Below, one piece after another: positions 9,840 through 18,713 of a DNA stretch of 64,000 nt (positions within the stretch are counted from its first letter, which is position 1; each line of letters opens with the position of its first letter). Source of the DNA: Thiocystis violacea (GTDB lineage Bacteria > Pseudomonadota > Gammaproteobacteria > Chromatiales > Chromatiaceae); contig NZ_NRRF01000001.1 of NCBI RefSeq assembly GCF_016583565.1, positions 124,001-188,000 on the forward strand. Reading direction: 5' to 3'. The notes under the pieces are model-generated. The model did not search any database, was not told the DNA's origin, and saw nothing but the letters and a program-made list of their open reading frames with translations. Position numbers and translations under genes: made by a program.

Positions 9840-12800
9840 GCCGCCACCTGTTTCGCCGCTTGCGAGAAATGCGTCAGCTCGGTCGTGATGGAGGTGCGCA
9901 GCTCGATCAACCCCTCATCGATGAGACTGCGCATCTCATAGCGGACACGCGCCAGGGTGTCCCCGCCAAGCGCTCCACCACGACTGTAGACCGCCACCCA
10001 GGCGTTGCGCTGGTTGGCCTTGGCGATGTACGCAGCCTGATCGGCGATCGCCGCGACCGACTCCCAGTCGACCAACTCCGGCTGCTCGGGCAGGAAGGGG
10101 TAGAGCGCGACACCGATCGAGGCCGACAGACGCCCCCTCGCACCACCGCCCAACAGGTACTGATGCTCGGCAAGCGCCCAGCGGACCCGCTCGGCCAGGG
10201 TTTCGACCATATAGCAGCTGGCCGCCTGACCGAGGATGAGGAATTCATCTCCACCCCAACGAATGATGGTGTCGGCAGCCCTGCAGTTGGCGCGCAGGAT
10301 GTCGCTGACCTGCACCAGGGCGCGGTCGCCTGCGTCGTGTCCGAAGCGATCGTTGATCGCCTTGAAGCCATCCAGATCGATCATCATGAAAAACAGACTG
10401 GGCGGAACCAGGGTCTGCTCGGTCCCGGCAGGCAATGCGGCCAACTGGCGCTGCACCGCGGCGATTTCCGGCTCGATGTATTGATAGAAATAGCGTCTGT
10501 TCTTGAGCTTGGTGAGCACGTCTTCCGCGCTCAGCGATTCCAGTCGTGCATTGAGCTCTTCAAGCGTCTGGTTGCGCAGGGACAGCTCGACCGTGCGCTC
10601 CTCGACCATCCGTTCCAGCATCCGGCGTGTCTTGGCCTCCGCCAATCGCCTGCGCCGCTGCCCAAGCAGATAAAAGGTGAGCACCCCAGCAGCAAGGGAC
10701 GCATAGATACCTAGCGCCCAGAAACTCAGCCATGGCGCCGGCTTGACGCGCAGATCGACCACCGCGCTCCGCTCGCTCCAAACGCCGTCGTTGTTGGCGG
10801 CCTGGGCAACGAAGCGATAGCGGCCAGCGTTGAGATTGGTATAAGCGGCACGCGGATAATTCCCAGCATTCACCCAATCGCTGTCGAAGCCCTCCAGCCT
10901 GTACCTGAACTGATTCTTGTCCGGCGAGGCGAAGTCCAGCGCGGCCATCTCGAAGCTGATGGCATGATCCCGATAGGTCAGCTCGACGGAGGGCACCGAG
11001 GCATCGCGACTCGAGGCGAAGGCCAGGGTCTCCAGGCTCGACTTGACCTCGATCGCGACCGGCGGCTTGTGCTGATTGGTCCGAACCTTGAGCGGATCGA
11101 GGACTACCAGACCCTGCGTGCTCCCGAACGCGAGCTTGCCGTCGGGACTTCTGGCCCGCGCGCCCTGCATGTGCTCATTGGATTCGAGACCATTGCGGTC
11201 GTCGAAATGGCGAATGCTCCCCGTGCTCGGATCCAGCTGCGAGAGACCGCGATTGCTGCTCAGCCAGAGCATGCCATCGCCGTCCTCCAGCAGGCCCAGC
11301 ACGGTATTGCTGACCAGTCCTTCCGCCTTCCCGTAGTTGCGAAAGATCGCTCGCCCCGCCCGACGGTCGGCCGGCATCCAGCGGCTCAGCCCACCGCCCA
11401 TGGTGGCGATCCAGAGCGAGCCGTCGGCCCCCTCCAGGAGATCCCAGGCGGTATCGCTGGCCAGGCTGTCGCGGCGCTCGATGTCATGGCGATAGCGTTG
11501 GAAGGTTCCGGTCTGCACGTCCAGCAGACCGAGGCCGGCATCCTCGGTGCCCACCCACAAGCGGTTGTTTCGGTCACGCAGCAGCGCCAGCACCCGATCA
11601 CTGCCGATGCTGGCCGGGGCGCGCGGATCATGACGGTAGCGCGTGGAACGACCGCTGGCGGGGTCGAGATGGTTGAGCCCGTCACCATAGGTGCCGACCC
11701 ACAGGGTGCCGTCGGGGTCGCTGATGATCCGGGTGACGCCGTCCCCGCTGAGGCTGTCGGGATCCTTCGGGTCCTGCCGATAATGCCGAAAACGGCCACT
11801 GAGCGAATCGCGTCGATCCAGACCGGCGTCGCGCGTCCCGACCCAAACAGCCCCATCCGCCCCGGCGTGCACCGCCATGACGAGGTCGCTGCTCAGGCTA
11901 TTCGGCTCACTCGGGTCATTCCGGTAGACGACGACCCGACCCGAGGCCGTATCCAGGCGATTGAGGCCACCGCCATAGGTCCCGACCCAGAACACGCCGT
12001 CCTCCAAGGCCGCCACCGAGGTGACGACCGCGTTGCTCAGCCCCGAACCAGGCGAATTCGACACGCCATAGACCCGAAAGGCATCGCTGGCGTAGTTCCA
12101 AGACGCAGCCCCGGCAGCGGTTGCGATCCACAGCACGCCGCCTTCGTCCTGAAAGATCCGATTGACGGTTCCGTTCGGGAGACTCAGGGGATCCGCTTCG
12201 TCGTGCACATGGCAACTGAATCGATCGGGCTCTCCGAGCCACCGGCAAAGGCCGCCGTCGTCAGTCGCGATCCAAAGGTTGCCGTCGCTGTCGCGCGCGA
12301 TGTCGTTCACGCTGCCCGCGCCCATAGAGTCAGGCCGCCCGGCGTCATGTCTGAAGTGACGAAAGCCCGCGCCGTCCGGCTCGAGCCGGCTCAGGCCCGC
12401 GCCGAAGGTGCCCACCCAGAGCCGTTCGGCCTCGTCCTGGTAGAGGGTGCGCACCCGATCGTCAGCCAGGCTGTCCGGTTGCGTCGGGTCCGATCGGTAG
12501 GCGGTGAAGTCATGATCGCGCGGGTCGAAGCGCAGCAGACCGCCGCCATCCGTTGCGACCCAAAGCCTGCCGCTGCGGTCCGCCAGCAGATCCATGATCT
12601 TGTCGTTGGTCAGACTGCCCGGAGCCCCGGGTTCGTAGCGGTAGTGGACGAAGGTCCCGGTCGCCGTATCCATGTGGTTGAGACCGCCGCCATCGGTGCC
12701 GATCCAGAGGCCGCCGTCAGCATCCTCCAACATGACACGCACGCGATCACTGCTGAGCGTGGAGGGGTCGTCCGGATCACTGCGAAAGGTGACGAAGCGC

Positions 12801-13393
12801 TCCGTGCCCGGATCGAAGCGGCTGAGACCGCCGCCATCCGTCCCCACCCAGAGATTGCCTGCGTGGTCGACCAGCAGATCCCAAACCCAGTCGTTGGGCA
12901 GCGAGCCAGGTGCATCCGGATCGTGACTGAAGGTCACCATGCTGTGACCATCGTAACGATTGAGTCCCTCTTGGGTGCCCACCCAGAGGAAACCACGCCC
13001 ATCCTGGACAATGGCGTTGACGTTGCCGTGGGAGAGTCCGTCGAAAACGCTCAACCGATTGAACTGCATGTGGTGCCTTTGGGCACCCGCGTAAGGATCG
13101 GCCGCGGCACCAAGCGCAACCAGCACCAAGGCCAGGAGTGCCGCGAGCCGCCAGCCTTGGGTTGTTCCTGGCCTTTGGCTGGCCGCATGCGGCGCTTTTG
13201 AATCGGCCTGCTTGTGGGTGCCGAGGCGATCCATTGGCACGCAGCTGGACCCTGCCCCTTGCGAGGGAGTCACTGAGGATCTCGGCTGATTCGGCCAGAT
13301 GCGCATGAAGGTGTTGCGAATGCCATATTGGATGCTTTGCAGGGCAGGCCATCGGTCCGGCTTGAAAATGGTCTTGACGACCGCCCCGTTCAT
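9836..13393 (-). CDS. Propeller-sensor diguanylate cyclase
   Basis: The frame encodes up to 1185 residues. The periplasmic part carries about 14 Reg_prop repeats, the first being [15 protein letters not shown], nearly identical to the first blade of the neighbouring hybrid kinase. A Y_Y_Y domain (RYRLEGFDSDWVNAG), one membrane helix and a coiled coil follow. The C-terminal GGDEF domain has intact WGGDEFLIL and DIDGFKAINDRFGHDAGD-like substrate residues, here written DLDGFKAIND. It should make c-di-GMP in response to the same kind of ligand as its neighbour. The signal/anchor (LAALLALVLVALG) begins only near residue 84, so the start is uncertain; in-frame ATGs at residues 30 and 54 would give a shorter N-terminus, and none has a clear ribosome binding site. 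It is the first gene of a three-gene operon. Confidence 0.9.
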   Translation of the reverse strand: MNGAVVKTIFKPDRWPALQSIQYGIRNTFMRIWPNQPRSSVTPSQGAGSSCVPMDRLGTHKQADSKAPHAASQRPGTTQGWRLAALLALVLVALGAAADPYAGAQRHHMQFNRLSVFDGLSHGNVNAIVQDGRGFLWVGTQEGLNRYDGHSMVTFSHDPDAPGSLPNDWVWDLLVDHAGNLWVGTDGGGLSRFDPGTERFVTFRSDPDDPSTLSSDRVRVMLEDADGGLWIGTDGGGLNHMDTATGTFVHYRYEPGAPGSLTNDKIMDLLADRSGRLWVATDGGGLLRFDPRDHDFTAYRSDPTQPDSLADDRVRTLYQDEAERLWVGTFGAGLSRLEPDGAGFRHFRHDAGRPDSMGAGSVNDIARDSDGNLWIATDDGGLCRWLGEPDRFSCHVHDEADPLSLPNGTVNRIFQDEGGVLWIATAAGAASWNYASDAFRVYGVSNSPGSGLSNAVVTSVAALEDGVFWVGTYGGGLNRLDTASGRVVVYRNDPSEPNSLSSDLVMAVHAGADGAVWVGTRDAGLDRRDSLSGRFRHYRQDPKDPDSLSGDGVTRIISDPDGTLWVGTYGDGLNHLDPASGRSTRYRHDPRAPASIGSDRVLALLRDRNNRLWVGTEDAGLGLLDVQTGTFQRYRHDIERRDSLASDTAWDLLEGADGSLWIATMGGGLSRWMPADRRAGRAIFRNYGKAEGLVSNTVLGLLEDGDGMLWLSSNRGLSQLDPSTGSIRHFDDRNGLESNEHMQGARARSPDGKLAFGSTQGLVVLDPLKVRTNQHKPPVAIEVKSSLETLAFASSRDASVPSVELTYRDHAISFEMAALDFASPDKNQFRYRLEGFDSDWVNAGNYPRAAYTNLNAGRYRFVAQAANNDGVWSERSAVVDLRVKPAPWLSFWALGIYASLAAGVLTFYLLGQRRRRLAEAKTRRMLERMVEERTVELSLRNQTLEELNARLESLSAEDVLTKLKNRRYFYQYIEPEIAAVQRQLAALPAGTEQTLVPPSLFFMMIDLDGFKAINDRFGHDAGDRALVQVSDILRANCRAADTIIRWGGDEFLILGQAASCYMVETLAERVRWALAEHQYLLGGGARGRLSASIGVALYPFLPEQPELVDWESVAAIADQAAYIAKANQRNAWVAVYSRGGALGGDTLARVRYEMRSLIDEGLIELRTSITTELTHFSQAAKQVAA

Positions 13394-14373
13394 ACGATGA
13401 GTCTACAAAAAACGGCGGCACTCGCTGTATGAACTGGCGCAAGCTTTACGCCAGCAGATACACAGAGACCCAAGCGGATGTGCCCCACCATTGGAGCGGG
13501 ACAATGGCGGCTCAGGACGGAGCTGATCGCACCGGCCAGCTGTGTCGGTTGGGCGGCCCTGGTCGTCAGTTGGACCGGTAGGGTGAACGAGCGAGCGCGA
13601 AGTCCACCGAATCTCGCGCCCTTGTTGGTGGACTGCGCTGCGCCTGCCCACCCTACAGACTGAACATCAATTTAGGGTAGCACCCCACGCCGGCCAGCTT
13701 CTGTCGGTTGGACCAACGGTGGGAGACCCAACCTACGTCCTTTCGTGGGCCTCGTTCTCGGCCCAACGCTCGACATCCATTGCGGTGACACCCGGTTCCA
13801 GGCGCCTCCTGCTGCGCACATAAAGTGCTTAGTATTTCAGCACCTGCTAACGCGCGCCATCCGCATAAACACGCTAACAGGCGTTCTTCTGGGCGCCATT
13901 GAATGGCGGCACAGTCCGCTCGGCGATCGATGCCCAGCGGCGCAAGCGTCGGGCCAGACCCGTCGCTCGACCCCTCTCGATGAAGCCCCTGCCCCCTCAG
14001 CCCAGGAAATCGCCAATACCGAGGCCAGTGGCCAAGATCTCGCGGATCACACCGTTTTTTGGGGATACGCCGAAATTTTCAGAATATCCACCATAATTTC
14101 TGCGAACCACCATTTTTTCAGCACACTCACGCACCGCACTCGGCCTTAAAACGGACCGTTGAGGTGAACCCAGCGACCATCTAGCCAAGCCGAAGTGTGA
14201 TCCGCGTCAAGCGATCGACGTCAATCGCACCCGATCCAAGGTTGCTCGGCGCGATCGGCAGGCTCCGGCCCGTTTGCGGTATGCGACTTGCGTGTGACCA
14301 ACCAGCGACAGCAAGCCCTCGCGGCGGGGCGACTGACATTCACGACTCCCAAGCACCAAAGGACACCGCAGAT
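13394..14373. other. Long intergenic region upstream of the subtilase island
   Basis: About 980 bases separate the start of the propeller operon from the decayed protease gene. It contains a 79-nt palindromic repeat, listed separately, and an AT-richer patch around 14050-14120 in an otherwise GC-rich region. Open frames at 13745-14149 plus and 13997-14188 minus have no recognisable family, poor start contexts and biased composition, so I leave them out. Promoters for the operon and for the island presumably lie here, but I cannot point to convincing -35/-10 elements. Confidence 0.5.
13578..13656. repeat. 79-nt palindromic repeat, copy 1
   Basis: The element begins GTAGGGTGAAC and ends with CCCACCCTAC, its near reverse complement. 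An inner pair, AGTCCACCGA and TGGTGGACT, also pairs, so the whole unit can fold into a long imperfect hairpin. A second copy of identical length and about 90% identity lies at 19098-19176 in the same orientation, and both are preceded by the same TCAGTTGGACCG. This is the pattern of REP/BIME-type extragenic palindromes mobilised by RAYT transposases; no RAYT gene is in the window. Confidence 0.85.
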
Positions 14374-14545
14374 ATGACCAACAAGCGCTTCGAACAAACA
14401 ACGTTGGCAACCGCCGTTGGGCTGGCGATCTTGGGTGCTGGACGGCTATCTCTGGAGCAAGGGCAATCTCTGGAACGACGGCTATTTGTGGAGTAAGAGC
14501 CTGACCGAAACGGCGGGCGTCAATGTCTGGGTCAATCAGGAATAA
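14374..14545 (+). pseudogene. Collapsed hexapeptide-tailed subtilase gene
   Basis: An ATG at 14374 starts MTNKRFEQTTLATAVGLAIL, which resembles the N-terminus of the 16612 protease (MTPKLKQTALVSGLAL). From about 14441, in a different frame, the DNA encodes GYLWSKGNLWNDGYLWSK and ends VNVWVNQE with TAA at 14543-14545, matching the C-terminal repeats and last residues (INAWVPQE) of both intact proteases. The prodomain remainder and the whole catalytic domain (about 500-600 codons) are missing, and the join is out of frame, so no protease can be made. The in-frame product from the ATG would be about 40 residues ending at 14496. This is a deletion relic of a third tandem paralog. Confidence 0.85.
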
Positions 14546-14818
14546 CGCGGCTATGGGCTGGAGTACACGGCCTTGCGGCCGTTAGCTCACGCAGGCACCG
14601 ATTCGATGCGTTTGAGGCATCCCATCAGTGCCTGACACGACAATGCGGCTTCCCAGTCAGGCTCCGATTGAGCAGCGAAAGGCGTGAAGGATACGGGGCA
14701 GGCACCCCTGCCCCGCACTGAACGCACGCTCCATCGACCTGGCCGGAATGGCTCGGATGTCACCGCTCACATTCAACGACTTCACTCACAGTCATCGACT
14801 TCAATCAGGAACCAGCAC
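14546..14818. other. Spacer between the protease relic and first intact protease
   Basis: This gap of 273 bases holds no recognisable gene. An open frame extends the downstream protease upstream to 14684, but its codons read like non-coding DNA and the better start is at 14819. An AGGA ribosome binding site lies near its right end. Confidence 0.5.
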
Positions 14819-16495
14819 ATGCCATTACAGACGCAAAGATCTAAACGACTGGGGCTGCTCGCCGGCTTCGGTCTGCTCAGCGCGACCGCCCTGACCTTCC
14901 TGCCCAGAGGCGGCGACGCCCAGTCGTTCATCGTCCAGGGTCAGGACCTGCAGGCGGTGCGGGCGGCGGTCCTCGCCACCGGGGGCACCATCACCCATGA
15001 GCTCGGGATCATCCATGCCGTGACCGCGCAACTGACGGCGTCGCAGCATGCCGCCCTACAGCACAGCGACGCCACCCTGCGCCTCTATGCGGACCAACCG
15101 GTGCAGACGAGCACGCTCGAGTTCTACGAGTACGACGTCAACAACGGTCTGATACCGGATACCCACTACACGGACCGGATCGGTGCCGAGCAACTGCACG
15201 CGGAAGGGATCGACGGCCGCGGGGTGACGGTGGCCGTGCTCGATACCGGTATCTGGCGCTATGACTGGCCAGGGGTCGTCGGAAAAGATCTCAATGGCCG
15301 CGACCGTCTGACGGCGACCTTCGACGCCACCCTGCCACCCGGTTGGTGGCCGGAGATCACCTACGAGGAGAACGGGCATGGAACGCACGTGACCAGCGTC
15401 ATCGCGAGCACCCAGCACTCGTCCTACACCGGCAAGGTCCACGGCGTGGCTCCGAATGTCAATCTGGTGGCAGTGCGGGCCTTCGACGCCAAGGGCCAGG
15501 GCACCTACTCCAACGTGATCCGCGGGCTTGACTGGATCGTCTCCCACAAGGAGCAGTATGGCATCGACGTCCTCAACCTTTCGTTCAGCGCACCGGCGCG
15601 CTCCCACTACTGGGAAGACCCCTTGAATCAGGCTGTCATGGCCGCCTGGGAGGCAGGCATCGTGGTCGTCGCCTCCGCTGGCAATACCGGCCCTGACCCC
15701 ATGACCGTCGGCGTGCCGGGGAACCTGCCCTATATCATCACAGTGGGCGCCATGACTGACAGTCAAACGCCAGATGATCCCAGCGATGACCGGTTGACCA
15801 CCTTCTCAGCGGCCGGGCCAACCCATGAGGGTTTCGTGAAGCCGGAGTTGGTTGCCCCAGGGGGCCATGTCCTCGCCACCATGCCGCATTGGTACAAATT
15901 GGCGCAGCAGCACAATGACGCCCGACTGGCAAACCAACACAATCTCTTTGTGATGTCCGGAACCTCTCAGTCGGCCGCGATCGTCTCCGGTGTCGCGGCC
16001 CTCATGTTGCAGGCCGACCCGAGCCTGACCCCGGACGACCTCAAGTGCCGACTGATGAGTTCGGCCCACGCCGCCATCGCCGGTGACGGCACGCCCGGCT
16101 ACGGGATCCTGCAGCAGGGCGCTGGTCTGGTGAACGCCTACGCGGCCGCACACAGCACCGCCAGCGGCTGCGCCAACCGCGGCCTCGACATCGCCGCCGA
16201 CCGTGCCGGCAGCGCGCATTACGCCGGCCCGGTGCGGGTAGACGACGAGGGACACCTCTACATCCAGGATCCGCGGGAGCCGAACGGCATGCTCTATAGC
16301 GGAGGCTTCCTGTGGGCGGACGGGTTCCTCTGGGCGGACGGCTTCCTCTGGGCCGATGGTTTCCTCTGGGCCGATGGCTTCCTCTGGGCGGACGGCTTCC
16401 TTTGGGCCGATGGATTCCTCTGGGCGGACGGCTTCCTCTGGGCCGATGCGGCAACCGAGTCCGTCGCCATCAACGCCTGGGTGCCGCAGGAATAG
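14819..16495 (+). CDS. Secreted subtilisin-like serine protease with GFLWAD repeats
   Basis: This 558-residue S8 peptidase begins with a signal peptide (RLGLLAGFGLLSATALTFL) and an I9-like prodomain at about 35-110. The catalytic triad is visible: Asp142 in VAVLDTGIW, His187 in NGHGTHV and Ser383 in MSGTSQSAA, with the oxyanion Asn in ASAGNTGPDP. After a linker, eight perfect GFLWAD hexapeptides occur at about 496-543, and the chain ends INAWVPQE, as in the next gene. It should be exported and autoprocessed; the Trp-rich tail may bind a surface, partner or substrate, but its role is unknown. ATG at 14819 is preceded by AGGA at a good distance. It is followed 116 bases later by a paralog, with no obvious terminator between. 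Confidence 0.93.
   Translation: MPLQTQRSKRLGLLAGFGLLSATALTFLPRGGDAQSFIVQGQDLQAVRAAVLATGGTITHELGIIHAVTAQLTASQHAALQHSDATLRLYADQPVQTSTLEFYEYDVNNGLIPDTHYTDRIGAEQLHAEGIDGRGVTVAVLDTGIWRYDWPGVVGKDLNGRDRLTATFDATLPPGWWPEITYEENGHGTHVTSVIASTQHSSYTGKVHGVAPNVNLVAVRAFDAKGQGTYSNVIRGLDWIVSHKEQYGIDVLNLSFSAPARSHYWEDPLNQAVMAAWEAGIVVVASAGNTGPDPMTVGVPGNLPYIITVGAMTDSQTPDDPSDDRLTTFSAAGPTHEGFVKPELVAPGGHVLATMPHWYKLAQQHNDARLANQHNLFVMSGTSQSAAIVSGVAALMLQADPSLTPDDLKCRLMSSAHAAIAGDGTPGYGILQQGAGLVNAYAAAHSTASGCANRGLDIAADRAGSAHYAGPVRVDDEGHLYIQDPREPNGMLYSGGFLWADGFLWADGFLWADGFLWADGFLWADGFLWADGFLWADGFLWADAATESVAINAWVPQE
16304..16447 (+). repeat. Eight 18-bp in-frame coding repeats (GFLWAD)
   Basis: Eight head-to-tail 18-base units each encode Gly-Phe-Leu-Trp-Ala-Asp. 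They differ only at synonymous positions (GGC/GGG/GGT/GGA, GCG GAC or GCC GAT), so copy-number change keeps the frame. The array lies at the 3' end of the first protease gene. Confidence 0.95.
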
Positions 16496-16543
16496 TCGAC
16501 CAGACCTCACCGCAGGAGCCATGCCTTGGTGCGATCCAGGCGG

Positions 16544-16579
16544 CTCCTTCACGGATCAGATCTCCTTCACGGATCAGAT
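16544..16579. repeat. Perfect 18-bp tandem duplication before second protease
   Basis: CTCCTTCACGGATCAGAT occurs twice without a gap at 16544-16561 and 16562-16579, between the two protease genes and just upstream of the second ribosome binding site. The unit length equals that of the coding repeats but the sequence is unrelated. It may be a recent replication slip. Confidence 0.85.
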
Positions 16580-16611
16580 CATTGATGGAACGAAACGAGA
16601 GTGACGAAGCA

Positions 16612-18660
16612 ATGATGACCCCCAAACTCAAGCAAACGGCCCTTGTCAGCGGGCTCGCGTTGGCGTTTCTCGGCGCCGCGGCGCTCATCCAGTCGGAACA
16701 GCCAAGCGAGCAGCGCGCAGTCATCATTCAGGGGAGTGATCTCGCCGCCCTGACGGCCGCCGTGCAATCCGTCGGCGGTGAGGTCACCCATGAGCTCGGC
16801 ATCATCAAGGCCGTGGGTGCGCGCCTGAGCCCTACCCAACTGGAGGCGATCAAAGAGCGCGATGGCATTCGCCGGATCTACGCCGACAGTGATCTCAGCA
16901 CCTCCTCCGCGAGCGCCGAGCCGGACTGTCGCTATCTGAATGCGGAGCCGCTGATGAAGATCGGCGGCGACAAGATCGAGTGGGAGGTCTACAACAACGG
17001 TGCCGTCGATCGCTATCTGAACAGCGTCGTGGCCATCTGGCCGAAGGCGAACGGTGACATCGAGGAGCTGAAATTCCACGAGAAACTATTCAAAGGAGCC
17101 ATGCCTGGGGTCTCCGCCACCTTCGCGCGTCCGCAGTGGCAGATCGCCGCCGACAAGGCGAAGCTCAAGGCCGGTGGCAAGGAGAAGATCGAGATCAAGT
17201 TCGAGGAGCACCCGGTCACGGATCAGCAGGGCTACGAGCTGCGCCTCTTCTTCAATGATGGCTGCTCGATCGACTTCCCGCCCCCGCCGGAGGTGCTCTT
17301 CGCCGGCGACAGCGACAAGCACGCCAAGCGCAGCTACATCGCCACACTGGTCGATGCCGAGGATCTGCACTGGCAGGGCATCGACGGCAAAGGCGTCGGC
17401 GTGGCGGTGATCGACACCGGCATCTGGGGCGACAAGTCCGTCTACCTGAGTGAGGACCCCTACGGCAACGAGCGCATCCTCGCCCAGTACGACGCCATCG
17501 AGAACAAGACGCTCGACTACAAGAAGGAGAGCGACGGCAACGGTCACGGCACCCATGTGAGTAGCATCGTCGTCAGCAGCCGCCGCAAGTCCGGCGAGTT
17601 CAACGGCATCGCCCCCAATGCCAACCTGATCGGGGTGCGCGCCTTCGACGACGATGGCCAGGGCAGCTATGCGAACGCCATCCGTGCGCTCGACTGGGTG
17701 GTCGCCCACAAGGACGCCTACAACATCCGCGTCCTGAACCTCTCCTTCAGCGCCGAGCCCCAGTCCTTCTATTGGGACGACCCGCTCAACCAGGCCGTCA
17801 TGGCCGCCTGGCAAGCCGGCATCGTGGTGGTGGCCTCCGCCGGCAACGAGGGACCCGACCCCATGACCGTCGGCGTGCCCGGCAATGTCCCCTATGTCAT
17901 CACGGTCGGGGCCATGACCGACAGCGTCACGCCGGCTGACGCCAGCGACGACACCCTGGCCAGCTTCTCCTCGGCCGGTCCGACCGTGGAGGGCTTCGTC
18001 AAGCCGGAGATCCTGGCCCCAGGCGGACACATCCGCGGACTCATGAGCAAGGACAAGCGGCTCGGCAAGCGGCACCCCGAGTTCCATGACGCCGACGAGT
18101 ACTTCACCATGTCCGGCACCTCGCAGTCCGCGGCCGTGGTCTCCGGCGTGGCGGCGCTCATCGTCCAGGCCGACCCGACGCTGACTCCCGACGACGTCAA
18201 GTGCCGGCTGATGGCCTCCGCGCGTCCGCGGGTCGACGCCAGCGGCAACCTCGCCTATTCGATCTTCCAGCAAGGCGCTGGGCTGGTGGACGCCTACGCC
18301 GCCGTGTACGACCAGACCTGGGACTGCGCCAACCAGGATCTCGACATCGCCACCGATCTGTCGGGCGACAACCATTTCCTCGGTCGCGCCAATCAGGATG
18401 AGAACGGCGACTATTACATCATAGGGATGGACGGCTACCTCTGGTCGAAGGGCTACCTCTGGTCCAAGGGCTACCTCTGGTCGAAGGGCTATCTCTGGTC
18501 CAAGGGGTACCTCTGGTCCAAGGGTTATCTCTGGTCCAAGACCGACCTTGAAAGCGATGGCTATCTCTGGTCGAAGGTCAATCTCTTGAACAACGGCTAT
18601 CTCTGGACCAAGACCTTGAACGAGGCAGCGGCCATCAACGCTTGGGTTCCCCAGGAATAG
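16612..18660 (+). CDS. Secreted subtilisin-like serine protease with GYLWSK repeats
   Basis: This S8 peptidase of about 682 residues is a paralog of the preceding gene. It has a signal peptide (TALVSGLALAFLGAAAL), a prodomain, and a triad of Asp268 (VAVIDTGIW), His312 (NGHGTHV) and Ser504 (MSGTSQSAA) with oxyanion ASAGNEGPDP. It differs by an insert of about 120 residues (about 103-225) between prodomain and catalytic domain, with two Cys and a beta-rich pattern resembling an Ig-like or CARDB-like fold. The C-terminus has six GYLWSK hexapeptides plus two diverged ones (DGYLWSK, NGYLWTK) and ends INAWVPQE. Starts at 16612 or 16615 fit the family N-terminus; GAGAG lies about 10 bases upstream. 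Reading further upstream only translates the preceding repeats out of frame. Confidence 0.92.
   Translation: MMTPKLKQTALVSGLALAFLGAAALIQSEQPSEQRAVIIQGSDLAALTAAVQSVGGEVTHELGIIKAVGARLSPTQLEAIKERDGIRRIYADSDLSTSSASAEPDCRYLNAEPLMKIGGDKIEWEVYNNGAVDRYLNSVVAIWPKANGDIEELKFHEKLFKGAMPGVSATFARPQWQIAADKAKLKAGGKEKIEIKFEEHPVTDQQGYELRLFFNDGCSIDFPPPPEVLFAGDSDKHAKRSYIATLVDAEDLHWQGIDGKGVGVAVIDTGIWGDKSVYLSEDPYGNERILAQYDAIENKTLDYKKESDGNGHGTHVSSIVVSSRRKSGEFNGIAPNANLIGVRAFDDDGQGSYANAIRALDWVVAHKDAYNIRVLNLSFSAEPQSFYWDDPLNQAVMAAWQAGIVVVASAGNEGPDPMTVGVPGNVPYVITVGAMTDSVTPADASDDTLASFSSAGPTVEGFVKPEILAPGGHIRGLMSKDKRLGKRHPEFHDADEYFTMSGTSQSAAVVSGVAALIVQADPTLTPDDVKCRLMASARPRVDASGNLAYSIFQQGAGLVDAYAAVYDQTWDCANQDLDIATDLSGDNHFLGRANQDENGDYYIIGMDGYLWSKGYLWSKGYLWSKGYLWSKGYLWSKGYLWSKTDLESDGYLWSKVNLLNNGYLWTKTLNEAAAINAWVPQE
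18433..18540 (+). repeat. Six 18-bp in-frame coding repeats (GYLWSK)
   Basis: Six tandem 18-base units encode Gly-Tyr-Leu-Trp-Ser-Lys with only synonymous variation. Two further diverged units follow at about 18559-18615 after short spacers. This is the counterpart of the GFLWAD array in the preceding gene and of the two units left in the relic at 14441-14496. Confidence 0.95.
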
Positions 18661-18713
18661 GACCGCGCGCCGCCATCGATGCAAGCTGGCGACCGCTGGA
18701 CCGGTGGCCGGCG

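Noticed and set aside
10964..13201. Plus-strand frame of 745 codons opposite the propeller cyclase
   Set aside because: Its repetitive look is the complement of the propeller repeats on the minus strand; no independent domain is seen.
13745..14149. Plus-strand frame before the protease relic
   Set aside because: The product has no family features, an odd composition and no ribosome binding site.
16312..16611. Upstream in-frame extension of the second subtilase
   Set aside because: It only translates the GFLWAD DNA of the preceding gene in another frame and places the signal peptide far from the N-terminus.
16304..18540. Possible CRISPR array from 18-base repeats
   Set aside because: The repeats are in frame inside protease genes, have no spacers, and no cas gene is nearby.
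17086..18684. Minus-strand frame of 532 codons opposite the second subtilase
   Set aside because: It is the antisense shadow of the repeats and catalytic domain, with biased composition and no motif.
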